From Ancistrus triradiatus (taxonomy: Eukaryota; Chordata; Actinopteri; Siluriformes; Loricariidae), in assembly GCA_025084515.1 (NCBI GenBank), contig JAJAGP010000087.1, forward strand, positions 434,001 to 498,000: 64,000 bases of DNA. Direction: 5' to 3'. Positions 46,901 to 57,599 of the stretch are shown one piece after another. Each line of letters opens with the position of its first letter. Positions within the stretch are counted from its first letter, which is position 1. The notes under the pieces are model-generated. The model was not told where the DNA came from. It did not search any database and worked only from the letters and a program-made list of their open reading frames with translations. Made by a program: the position numbers and the translations under genes.

Positions 46901-48164
46901 GCAGTCTTGCTACGAAAAGTTAGTAGTTAATCCCTCTTTTAGGAATAGTTTTGATGCCAGTCCTGCATTGTATTATAAACTCTGGTCTCTTTTATGTCCT
47001 GTCCCTGCTTTTTTCCTCCCTCAACATGTCATGTGCTGCCCAGTGATACAGCACTAGCCTCATAAGTGTGCTATTGATGGTTTTAGCCCTGGTAGAGGCT
47101 CATGCCGGTGCACTCCATCTCTTATATGACATGTATATTATACCATAATTTATATAGAACAGTACAATTTTATACTAACAAGAAAGATCTCTATTATTTT
47201 GTAACTTCTCAGACTGTGTTCTTTTTCTGCCACCACAGACATTGTGACATACACTTCAGCTTTATTAAGTGTTTCTCATCGTTTAATATTTTTGTGGCCT
47301 CTGCTTTGCAGCTGACCTACTTTGTTTCTTTCCATTTACACTTCACAAGAAGATCATTTAAAGGTTTCTGAATTAATAAATAGTTGGCATTTAATGTCAC
47401 TAAGCTATATTGTATGATCCCTTCTTTTGTTTTGTATGGAAAATCCATCGCTGTTTGCTTGAATTTCTTCACCTCTAAAAGAATGGATGTTACTGAAATA
47501 GCTAAAATCATTAGTAAGATGGAGTGTCCACATTCCTTTTACTGTTCAGTGTAAGTAAACCTGCATGCATAAGTAGAAGAATCCCCCTTTCCCTCTCCTT
47601 CATTTTCTCACACTCTGTCTCTATAATGCCTAAGTGCTCTTCGAGGGCTTACACCATACAGTAATACAATCAAATCTGCTGGCAAATGTTGTGTTCTCGG
47701 AGTACTGTCTAGCCTTTTCCATTATCTCACAGATTATTCATCCTTACATCCACAGTTAGGATAAGATACATATTTCTTTCCAACAAATAGAATTTTATTG
47801 TCAGTCTGATGTGTCAGAAAATATATCTATATACTGGACATATTGAACAAAGAGGCAAGGCTCATGTGATGTAGGGTCCAAAGCCTTTCTAAATTCAAAT
47901 GAAAGTAGCATCTCAAGGAACAGCTTATGTCTTCTGAAAACCCAAATGTTGTACTTCTCTCAGAGTTGTGTTTAATGCACTGGTGACCTTTAAATATAAA
48001 TTCTTATGGGTAACAGCACACTCACTTGAGAGCAAACCCTAGTCAACTTTCACTTGCTGTCTGTGCTGTCAACATCACATTTACTCAGACTATAACATCT
48101 TAAGTGTAAATGTCAGAGCCTACACACAGCTGATATTATTCACTGTTACCACTTACCCAAAGGG
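43966..48164. other. Intergenic, no confident feature
   Basis: About 4.2 kb of AT-rich DNA. Short frames (e.g. 44423-44689) match nothing I recognise. A possible degenerate tRNA-like stretch lies near 47035-47110. Confidence 0.35.
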
Positions 48165-48169
48165 GCTAC

Positions 48170-48833
48170 TGTCAGGATGATGTATGCTGGTTTGCAACAT
48201 CATCCTGCAGGGCTCTCCCCTTACCCTTTTCTTTTCCCACAGCAGGTGGAGCTGTTGCTGTTCCTTTCATATTTATGCTCTCCTTCCTGTTCACATCCTT
48301 GTCTGGCTGTTTCACTTCCCCAGTGATTCTCGACTCCAGTGTATATCCTTTTGGTTCTTGCATGGTTTGTTACTTGCACCTTGTCTCTGTTTCTTGGTGC
48401 TGTTTCATGTCTTGTGCAATGTCTTTTATGATAAATGTTAGCCTTCTCTCTTTGCCTAGCTTCTTTGTTTGTGTTAGCCTGTTAGCTTGTTGTTTACTTT
48501 CTTAGCACTTAATCCGAAACCTTTTCATTTGTTAGCTGTGTATTGTTAGCACTGTTGCTTGAATTAGGTAGTGTCTGTATATATTCTTCTGTATGTATCG
48601 TCATTGAATTTGTATTGACTGTTGGGTTGGCACTGTCTTTCTTAGAGTTAGCTTGTTGTGTAGTCCTTGTTTGTTGGTATTAATAGCAGTTTTTGTGTTT
48701 AGCACCTGTCTTGTGTCTAGCATATCACTTAGCCTGTTTATTATTACTGTGTATCACAATGCTCACTGTAAATAGAACTTGCACACTTGCACTTACGTTT
48801 GTCTCCTTTGCCCCTTCGTCCCCACCCTGTAAG
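48170..48833 (+). repeat. Solo LTR with 5-bp target duplication
   Basis: It starts TGTCAGGATGATGTATGC and ends near ccaccctgtaaga, between perfect gctac repeats at 48165-48169 and 48834-48838. T/G-rich LTR composition (ttagcttgttgt). No internal region remains. Confidence 0.6.
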
Positions 48834-48838
48834 AGCTA

Positions 48839-50054
48839 CAATGCAATTTTATTGGACATTTTAAAAACAGAGAACGACATGCCAAAGAAAAAACACATAA
48901 ATTGCACAGGAAATATGTTGCAGTGTCACGTAAACACAGTTTCTAATTCCATAACTGTGTTTATGAGAGAAAGAGAAAGATAGAGAGACCATGGGGTAAG
49001 GAGGGGCTGAGCGAATTACTGCACTACACAGCTTTACAGTGAAGTGATTTTATCCATCTTAAATAATAATAAAAAATAAAATCAATATGTGGCTGTCAGT
49101 GTTGATATTACACTGCAGTATCTTGGCTATTTAGTCAATGTCCGGTACACTACAATATGCCATATAGCATTGCTAAGTACATAATATGGTCTAGATTGTT
49201 CAGATTGCATAACGTGCAATTTCACAGAGCATATCATGGATCTTAAGTGATGCATATGTGTAACTGGTGTTATGGCAGTGAGCTGTATGCACATTTGTTC
49301 AAAATCTTTTAAGATCTAGAACATGTAATGTACATAGCATAGTGTTAACATCATTTTCATTGTCAAACCAATCATTAACCCCACATAACCTTTGGATACG
49401 GGTGTTGTCATTAAAGAGACCAACCACATTAATGTGGAAATGTTACATTCCCCATCTAAAGGGAAATGTGGTCCCAAACAATGGCAGCAAAATTCACAAC
49501 ATAGCAAACCCACTAGCATCTTATAAGCAACAGCTTATATGAGCTTATTAATTTTTATTTGTCACCTATACACTTTACTGGTATGTTGTGTATTGACTTT
49601 TTAAGCCATGATTGACTACATTCATGGCAACAACCAATATATTTCCTCACTGTGTTCCACATGGAGTACTATGTTACATAATATGTAATGGCAACATTAG
49701 TAATGTCATACCTATACATACTATTTAGTAGGGGAGTGCTGCGGCTTTCAGCAGGGAAAGTGTAATGAAACTTATAGCCTATTTAGTAGGATATTGTGCA
49801 ATTTTGGATGCAAATCATTACTTTGAGCTTTACCTTCAGATGTTGGACTGACTTTTAAACATTCTTCTGTGATGTATCCCTGAAAGTGAAAAACACAACG
49901 GATTTCCTGTTTAATGACTGATTGTAATTTATATGTACAGGTATTTCGGTCAGATTTGTTATTACTTTTTTTTGTATTTAAAATGGACTTTCAAGGAACT
50001 TGTGGAAAAGTATGAAACAAATTTATGCTTGGCATTTTGGCTTACACAATTTCA
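48839..50054. other. Intergenic, no recognised element
   Basis: AT-rich DNA. Contains a short phrase (cagattgcataacgtgcaat, 49201) also present near 28173. Confidence 0.3.
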
Positions 50055-50250
50055 CAATCTGTCACACCTGCAACCTGCCCAGTGGATCACGCCCGCGTTC
50101 TACCACTTTCCAGTTCTCCTACTTTCTAACCATCTGCACCCGTTACTTATCTTCTCGGCCCTTCCCCTTCTCCTATTTATACCCTCTTGCTTCATACACT
50201 CGTCGCCAAGTCTTTTGGTCCCTACCTCGTGTAGCAAACCTAAGACTACA

Positions 50251-51947
50251 CTTTAATTGGATTAATTTTTAATAATAATAATAATAAAAATAAAATGGGG
50301 CTGGTGGATCCGGAAACCAGTTGAAAAGAGAAAATGATCAGTCTAGGTCTGAATAGTGAATTCAAGTTGTATTTCTCGACCTCTGAATGAATGAACTCTC
50401 ACACCAGGCAGCAAATTCAAAAGGTTTATAAACTAGTTTATTAATTGCAAAGCAAGGCAATACCAACAGATTATATAATGTAATAACGAGTGTATCACAG
50501 AGTTAAAATCATAAAATGACAATGAACATGTATATATCACAGTATGGGAAACAGGGAATAATGGCAAGCGTACATATTACAGTAAATCAGTACCAAGATG
50601 ACTATGTAACCTATCGGTCTTGCAATAATTACCAACGTTGCAATGTTACTGGTAACCTTAGTTACGTTGAATGTGAATAGTATGGTAGAAGCGACTTAGG
50701 TGTGGATAAGTCTATGTTGAAGCGTGGTTTTAAGATCAAACGCAATGTTATGAGGATCAGGGACCCATATAAGCCATAACAGCGGTACTTGCCGGTTGGT
50801 TTGCGAGGGCTCACGCGAAGGAGATGGAACGGAACCGGGCCTCTGCCTGTCGTCAGACGTCACACAGAGGAACGGAAGCGATCCAATCTTCAGACTCTGA
50901 TGCTCCTGTTTGGTGGACTCTGGAAGATCTTGGCGATTAGCCTTTGGTCGTTGGAACCAGAGATTGAGGGCCTCGCTCCGGTTTGGCTTTCTTCCCAGCT
51001 GTTGGTGATCCGGGATTTCTGACCTCGACTTGTGTGCGTGCGACTCGGATTCTATCTTGGCCACAGATAAAGGTGGAGTCGAACACGTTCTAGCACCACG
51101 AGCTTCAACAAAAACTTGGAAAACTTGTATTGTACGAGAATGGCGGAGCGTAAAGTAGATCTTGGCTGGCTGCTCTTTCAACTATCTTCTAATTCGGCAA
51201 TAGCGAACTACTTAAGACTGTTGGGCACAGGAAACTTAAAATAAGCGCGAAAACTTGAGCAAAAACGAATAAAAAGGCTGACAAAAAGAAAAACTGCAAC
51301 TTTAAAAGACAAAGAAAAGACTTGAAGAACAAAGAGTACAAAACAAACACACGAGACTTGAAGCTAGCTCACCAAAGGGTAGGCCTGCGCTGCTTTTGAA
51401 TGTTCCGGCTGGAGGCGGGACATAAGGAGATGCCCTTACTTAGCCAATAAGAAACTGACTCATCAGTAAAACCCTCCTATCGTGGTTGTGTCTTATTTCA
51501 CCATATGAGCCACAGACGTTCTAACTTGGATTAATATATTCCTACATATCTAAAAGAGATTAAAAGTATCACATAATAACCGAAAATCCTCAAAGTTACA
51601 AGTTTAGATGCAGACTTCGTTGTAAGGTTCAGATGATCACAGGCACCTTGAATTGATAACCTAGAACATCGTTAAAGCATTCTAACTACAGCACATGCAT
51701 TCGCTATTCCTTAAACAAATAATATTACGATTGATACAAGATGTAGGAAACAGTACATTCTAAATAACAACTTCATTTCTGTTCTTTATAAGTATGAGCG
51801 AGTATAAAACGAGTGATCGATATTGATCAGATAAAACAGCTGTTATTCCTAATCACAACTAAGTATAGCACAACTGGATCATATTACAGATAAAAATGAT
51901 CGTTATACTAAAACATTAACCAAATAGAGATGAAAATACATATCAGT

Positions 51948-51995
<48 letters not shown>

Positions 51996-52604
51996 CACGA
52001 TTATATATTTGTGGGTACGAGGACTATCTCCGATCCATTCTTTGTGTGGAATAGAGAAGTACATATAGGGGTGTTTAGACTTATCAAGTAAATATCATGT
52101 GTGATCTAATTAAAAAGTTCCGGTGAAGATAATCTGTTCCCAGAAAAAGTCGAATACCATTATTAGAGTTTGGCTTTTAAAAGGGAAGGCGATAGTTTCT
52201 TGACAGTTTCTTGGTGTCGTAAATCCAGGGGTGTCTTTCTGGTGCCAGGCCGGTTGCGGAAAAAAGTCGTTAATTTTGCAACCGTCAGAGGGAAATGGAG
52301 AAAACTGCGTCTGAACGCTGAAACCCCCTTTTAAGGTTGAGACACGAACTTAGTTTATGATAGATGCACAGGTTATCTGGGCTTGGCCATGTCCTAAGTT
52401 TCTTCTGTTGTTTTGAGCAAAAAGGTTGTTTATCTGGCCTGTTAAGCCAGAGTCTGGTCCAGATGTTGGGCCTTCACTTGGTGGGGTAAGATCCTGTCCA
52501 AAGGGGCCATTGCATTCCGAGAGTGTCGTAAAGTTTATGACTTGACAAAAGGGTTAAACAGGGGGTATAGAGAGTTGGGGAAACTTTTAATCCAGCTATT
52601 AAAG
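50251..52604. mobile_element. 2354-bp insertion of unknown class
   Basis: Flanked by the perfect 5-bp repeat ctaca (50246-50250 and 52605-52609) within the LTR. The ends are imperfect inverted repeats, CTTTAAT-TGGATTAA and CTTTAATAGCTGGATTAA. It contains (AAT)n near the left, a (TA)n array at 51949-51990 and a - strand frame of 161 codons (50696-51181) with no recognised domain. No transposase or RT is visible. Confidence 0.6.
51949..51990. repeat. (TA)n microsatellite
   Basis: About 20 TA units inside the unknown insertion. Confidence 0.95.
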
Positions 52605-53211
52605 CTACACTCGATTCTAAGCTATCTGTAGGCTATATTGAGTCTCGTACCTGGTTCCGACTTATCTTCTTCTCTGACCTCGCCTCTCATCTCTCCCTAC
52701 TCGGCTCGATTGCTCTTCACCTTCCTCGTTACCGATCTTGGACTGTTCCTGGTTTATGTGTTTGCCTGCTACTCCTATTAAATGCTGCCTGTGCTTCATC
52801 TAGTTGCCGCGTGTGTCTCCTTTACTCTAGCCGGCGTCAAAATCAAAGCAATTTCACTTGCAAAGCAGTTTCTTAGTTAGTCCAAAGGCCAGCTTTCTGT
52901 CAACCTTTTAGTCCCATTATATGATAACAAGATCTACATAAAATGCTATTGTAATGATATTATTTAACATAGTAACTACTAGCTACTATTAAATACATTG
53001 CTGACAACGTACTGGGATTCAATATAAATGTTAAACCCTACACATACGGCCAATGCATGCCCTTGTATTAGAAATGAGTTATTACCAGCCTATTAGCTAC
53101 TGCATAAGTTATCCACATAACATAAATTACAGTATTTCCACATGCTTTGATACTACAACATAAAACAAATAAAGACACTGATACTGAATTCCCACTTCCC
53201 GTGAATTACGA

Positions 53212-53395
53212 CGTGGGCAGTGGTGATGCAATGATTAAGATTTTGGCCTAATGACCGAAAGCTTTAAGGTTCAAGTCATGTCTCTGTAAAAGCTACCACT
53301 GATGGGTTCTTGAGTAAACCCGATTTGTCTGGATTGTACAGTACGTAAGATTGGATCTTTTGTAAATCACTCTGGATTGCTAAATACAAAATAAT
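53212..53395 (+). repeat. V-SINE copy (decayed)
   Basis: Head tggtgatgcaatgattaaga, B-box-like ggttcaagtcatg, then taccactgatgggttcttga and a reduced V-domain ending ctaaatacaaaataatctaa. Confidence 0.65.
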
Positions 53396-53570
53396 CTAAA
53401 TTTAGATGCACCTGTGATATATGCAATATAGTCTAAACTGTTCATGGAAGCAAATACACTTGGTATCCTGTTCTGGACAGGTTCTGGCTATTAATTATTA
53501 TCGTGAGAGAGGACATGTGTAATTATTTTTATTGCCATTGCCGATTTATGAAGTTTTTTCCTAAATTTTT

Positions 53571-54778
53571 TGTCAGGGTTCGCCAGGGGAAAAACTATGA
53601 CGAACCGTTAAAAATGAGAAAATAAGGGTTTTTCAGGACCCAAGTGCAGTTAGCTCCAGATGGAAGGGGTGAACCAAAACAGAATAAAGGAAATTAAACA
53701 ATGGTCCACACAAAAGAAGAGATAAACAGATGAACAAAAGGTACTTCAGTGGCTGAGGATGGAACGCGGAACAGACGTGTGAGTTGTCGCCGTGTTAACC
53801 CAACACTCCACTCGGCCACTGAAGGAATAACCTGGAAAAACTGGGCTGAGAGCTTACGCCGTCAGCGTACGGCACCCCTATGCCATTACGCTTACGGCGT
53901 ATCACCACTACGCTGACAGCGCACGAGTCCGCATATGCGCAGAGCGATCACGCTGAATTGGATCGTGTGTACACGCTGAATCAGTGTAGCGATAGAGCAG
54001 TGCACCAGAACGCGCTCAGCAGACAGAATCGCTATATATATTACGCATAACTGCCACTTAGACGCCAAACATACGGAAAAATGGAACTAAAACAAAAGGA
54101 AACTAATAACTATATAGGAAGCCGGAGACCCGGACCGCTACCGGCGGAAGCGAGCGCGACACGAGCTGCGGTCGCGATTAAAGAACCGCTTAAGGGAGAT
54201 GGAGCAAGGCGAGTTGCTGAGAAGCCTCGGGGAATAATTTACACACCCCAAGGCTGCGCGAAGCGACGCATGGTTCTCCGAAGAAACGGAGCATGGGACG
54301 GACGCGCGTATGCGAAGCGATTCACGGTTCTCCGTTCACAGGGCCTGCAATTATGCGCCGAAGCGCTAGGACAACCTGGACGGAGCATGAAATGGACGCT
54401 TAGGTGAGGAGAGCAAAAGGAATAGCTACCCGGAGACCGGTGACCAGGAGGATCTGACCCTGTCCTGATCAGCTAAAGCCCTACCTTACCTCAAGCCTTG
54501 CAACTTTACAAAGCTGACTCTCTTCAAAGAGTGAGCATTAACCAGTGTCCCTGCCTACCTGCGGTCACCGATTACGGGAGGTAAGCAAAGCGGTGTCTTT
54601 TAATTCTCAAGAGGTAACGATAGAGCACGTGAAGTGTAGGCTAAGCTATCACGACAAAGAGCAGTCTAACGCATGCATAGTGTGAGTATTCGGTGCAATG
54701 GTAAGACACCGACTGGGGAGTTCTTAATTACCTGTGCCAGCAGGTGTTGATCATTTGGCAATTAATGCCACGTTAAAC
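53571..54778 (-). repeat. LTR element 2, 3' LTR (left copy, empty hAT site)
   Basis: About 1.2 kb. It contains the intact sequence gaatcgctatatatattacg at 54026-54045, the pre-insertion form of the hAT target. Relative to the other copy it holds an extra block at 54404-54753. Confidence 0.75.
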
Positions 54779-54784
54779 TGGCGT

Positions 54785-56167
54785 TTAAGGATGAAGCCCC
54801 TGATGGACGGGTGGGGCCTGATAAGGGGAGTAGACCATCAAGTAAGGGCTGACTGGGAGGTCAGACCAACACCGGCCAAGAATCAGGCTTGGTATGGGGC
54901 CAGGACTAACCACAAACGGCCCTGGGGCAATGCCCAGCATAAGGGGCTCAGGAGCAGGGCCCGGCACTGGCGGATCAAGAACCAGCTCAGAACCGACCAT
55001 GAAGACGAAAAAGGTCGGCGCTAAGGACCTGGCCAACCGCACTGACGCCAAGGGCCTCAGTGGTAAGGCCAACAGAGGTGACCATGGAGGCACAGTGGTT
55101 GGTTTGTGTAACACAGGCGCGGGAATCGGGACCAACGATCGCGGCGCAGGGATAGATCTAGACCGAGGCGCGGGGATCGAGACCAACAATCGCGGCGCAG
55201 GAATCGGTCCTTGTGAATGTGGCGCGAGGATCGGGACCAACGATCGCGGTGCAGGAATCGGTCTAGACCGAGGCGCGGGGATTGGGACCAACGATCGCGG
55301 CGCAGGGATCGGTCTAGACCGAGGCACGGGGATTGGGACCAACGATCGCGGTGCAGAAAACGGTCTTTGTGACCATGGCGCGGGAATCGGGATCAACGAT
55401 TGCGGCGCAGGAATCGGTCTTGACCGAGGCGCAGGGGTCGGCGGCAACGACCGGTGTGTGAGATGCCCAGGCGTGGAGCTTAATAGCTCAGACGTGGGGC
55501 TAGAAGGTGCGATGGGCTCCTGTATGGGACCAGGCAACGCTAACTGTCCACCCGTGGAGACTGACTGCTCTAACACGGAACTGAGGTGCGCGGCGGGCCC
55601 AGGTACAGGGCCAGGAGGCGCCAAATGTTCTGGCACGGGGTCTGACTGCCCAAGTGCGGAGCTAGAGTGCGCGGCGAGCCCAGGTTCAGCACTGGAGGAG
55701 GCTGAGTGCTCATTATTGGAGCTTAACAGCCCAGTGCACTCAAGAACGGGGCTAGGTGGCGCTATATGTCTCTCTGTGGAGCCTAGGTGCTCAATCACAT
55801 GGCATGTAGGTGCATAGAGCTTCTGTACAGTGTGTAATTGCTGAGGGACATTACTGGTATCCACGCTAAGCTTGGGTACCAAGCTTACTGGACCAGTAAA
55901 AGAGGGTGACGGCTGGAAGCACGAGCATGCCTCCACCTCTCTGGTTTTAGATCGAATAGGCACATCTGTGCGAATGGCCAGATCGCACAATGTAGCCAGG
56001 AAGGCGGCGGGAAGAAATGGCAAAAGTTCATGCTCCAGACCATCATCACGACCCCTTTCAAAGAAGGCCATGAGCAGCAGGTCATCAAAACCGCTCTCAC
56101 TGGCTGCAGCACAGAATTCCTCCACATACTCGCCCACAGACCAACTCCCCTGGGTAATTCCAAACAC
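54785..56167 (-). CDS. Gag C-terminal region plus proline-rich repeat tail of LTR element 2
   Basis: The open frame has 460 codons. The first hundred residues (WSVGEYVEEFCAAASESGFD, LLLMAFFERGRDDGLEHELL, LAIRTD) match the capsid-like part of gypsy-type gag, where Y...F...A...G..D..L...F..GL....L pattern is usual. From about residue 235 the protein is made of 16-residue units such as IPAPRSRPIPAPRSLV. No Cys-His knuckle, protease or RT is seen. The stop lies just inside the left LTR boundary. It is possibly still translatable, though an upstream frameshift separates it from its ATG-proximal part. Confidence 0.65.
   Translation of the reverse strand: MFGITQGSWSVGEYVEEFCAAASESGFDDLLLMAFFERGRDDGLEHELLPFLPAAFLATLCDLAIRTDVPIRSKTREVEACSCFQPSPSFTGPVSLVPKLSVDTSNVPQQLHTVQKLYAPTCHVIEHLGSTERHIAPPSPVLECTGLLSSNNEHSASSSAEPGLAAHSSSALGQSDPVPEHLAPPGPVPGPAAHLSSVLEQSVSTGGQLALPGPIQEPIAPSSPTSELLSSTPGHLTHRSLPPTPAPRSRPIPAPQSLIPIPAPWSQRPFSAPRSLVPIPVPRSRPIPAPRSLVPIPAPRSRPIPAPRSLVPILAPHSQGPIPAPRLLVSIPAPRSRSIPAPRSLVPIPAPVLHKPTTVPPWSPLLALPLRPLASVRLARSLAPTFFVFMVGSELVLDPPVPGPAPEPLMLGIAPGPFVVSPGPIPSLILGRCWSDLPVSPYLMVYSPYQAPPVHQGLHP
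55105..55445. repeat. 48-bp coding minisatellite
   Basis: Units such as gaatcggtctagaccgaggc and gggaccaacgatcgcggcgc alternate. On the - strand they encode IPAPRS(R/L)(P/V)P repeats. Confidence 0.85.
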
Positions 56168-56182
56168 ACGGGGTAGTACAGG

Positions 56183-56509
56183 TCATGGAGAACTAGTGTG
56201 GATAGAATTCTCCAATCTGGGGGGGTTGGGAGCTTCAGCGGGGTCAAACCCTGATCCCAAGTATACTGCAGGAGCCAGCAATGCTTGCTTGGGAGCGTGG
56301 GGGGCGCTACACCTTCCACGGCGAGGTCTGCATAGCTCAGGAGGATCAAGATGCCACACCGAACCCCTAACCTGATCAAAGTTAAAGGACGGACCCCCAA
56401 GAGCCATACAAGAAACAATCAGCCATTGCTGACCCCGCGTACCAGAGGTGGGGACTTCCTTAAAGGAAGTCCCAGGAGCTAAGGCTGGGTCCTGGTTTGG
56501 TCTTACCAT
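56183..56509 (-). pseudogene. Gag of LTR element 2, first segment
   Basis: ATG two bases inside the LTR boundary; reads MVRPNQDPALAPGTSFKEVP and ends HTSSP at a stop (56183). The frame then shifts into the 460-codon frame. The sequence TGGTAAGACCAAACC at the ATG could double as a primer-binding site, which is inference. Confidence 0.6.
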
Positions 56510-57131
56510 TCTGTCATGGTTCGGCAGGGGAAAAACTATGACGAACCGTTAAAAATGAGAACCCAAGTTTTTCAGGACCCAAGTGCAGTTAGCTCCAGAT
56601 GGAAGGGGTGAACCAAAACAGAATAAAGGAAATGAAACAATAGTCCACACAAAAGAAGAGATAAACAGATGAACAAAAGGTACTTCAGTGGCTGAGGATC
56701 GAACCCGGAACGAACGTGTGAGTTGTCGCCGTGTTAACCCAACACTCCACTCGGCCACTGAAGGAATAACCTGGAAAAACTGGGCTGAGTGCTTGCGCCG
56801 TCAGCGTACGGCGCCCCTATGCCGTTACGCTTACGGCGTATCACCACTACGTTGACAGCGCACGAGTCCGCGCATGCGCAGAGCGATCGCGCTGAATCAG
56901 ATCGTGTGCACACGCTGAATTAGCGTAGCGATAGAGCAGCGCACCAGAATGCGCTCAGCAGACAGAATCGCTATATATTAGGGCTGCAGCTATCGATTAT
57001 TTTAGTAATTGAGTAATCTAGCGATTATTTTTCCGATTAATCGATGAATCGAATAAGACATACTATTAGTAAATTAACATACCGCAATAAACAAACATTT
57101 TGAATTTAATTAGAATTATTTATTGCACATT

Positions 57132-57590
57132 TTAAATGCAGTCAACCACTTCTTCAAGCCATTCTGCAATATTTACTGCTGTGTGTCTGTCTTCGAGGGG
57201 AAGAGTGGTTAAACTAAAGGAGTTCATTTCCCAGTTGTTCCCAATGCAGTGACAGGTCACTCCCATATATGCTTCAACAGTTACACTGGTCCAAATGTCT
57301 GTAGTGAGTGCAACTGTCTCAGTTTCTTTAAGGGTCTCTGTTAGCTTTGCTTTAATGTCTGTGTACTTTTTCTCCATCATTTTTGTGAAGTATGTTCTTG
57401 AGGGAAGAGCATAGTGAGGGTTGAAGGTGGAAATCATCTGCTTAAAACCTGTGTCCTCAACCATGCAGATAGGACGCATGTCTCCAACAAACATCTTCAG
57501 GATAGAATATGTATATTCAGCTGCTTGCTCTGTAGAACATGATGGTCTCGTTCTGAAGAAACTCGTAATGGTCCGCTGGGATCTGCTAAA
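57132..57590 (-). pseudogene. hAT transposase, central exon (truncated)
   Basis: After a T-rich acceptor near 57590 it reads RSQRTITSFFRTRPSCSTEQ, then FVGDMRPICMVEDTGFKQMI, PSRTYFTKMMEKKY, ETVALTTDIWTSVTVEAYMG VTCH. The TTD.WTS....Y...T.H motif marks the start of the RNase H-like fold of ZBED-type hAT transposases. It stops at 57132 after EWLEEVVDCI; the remaining catalytic residues are lost. Confidence 0.8.
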
Positions 57591-57599
57591 AAAAAAAAA

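Larger units (their letters stand above)
50060..52839 (+). repeat. Solo gypsy-type LTR, split by an insertion
   Basis: The left part 50060-50250 (tgtcacacctgcaacctgcc ... cctcgtgtagcaaacctaag) and right part 52605-52839 (ctacactcgattctaagcta ... gccgcgtgtgtctcctttac) together make one LTR of about 420 bp with a TATA-like ctatttatacc and an aataa/ttaaa region. Flanks caatc and aaatc are a near-match 5-bp duplication. Confidence 0.65.

Noticed and set aside
48184..48505. Cys/Leu/Phe-rich frames suggesting a membrane protein
   Set aside because: They lie within the T/G-rich solo LTR and show no conserved pattern.
50696..51181. 161-codon - strand frame as a gene
   Set aside because: No domain recognised; low-complexity polar composition inside the unassigned insertion. 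Reported only as part of that element.
54894..55817. 307-codon + strand frame, glycine-rich (GIGTNDRGAGIGLDRG repeats), looking like a structural protein
   Set aside because: It is the antisense of the proline-rich gag tail repeat. The - strand frame is longer, lies in the gag orientation and joins to a recognisable gag domain.
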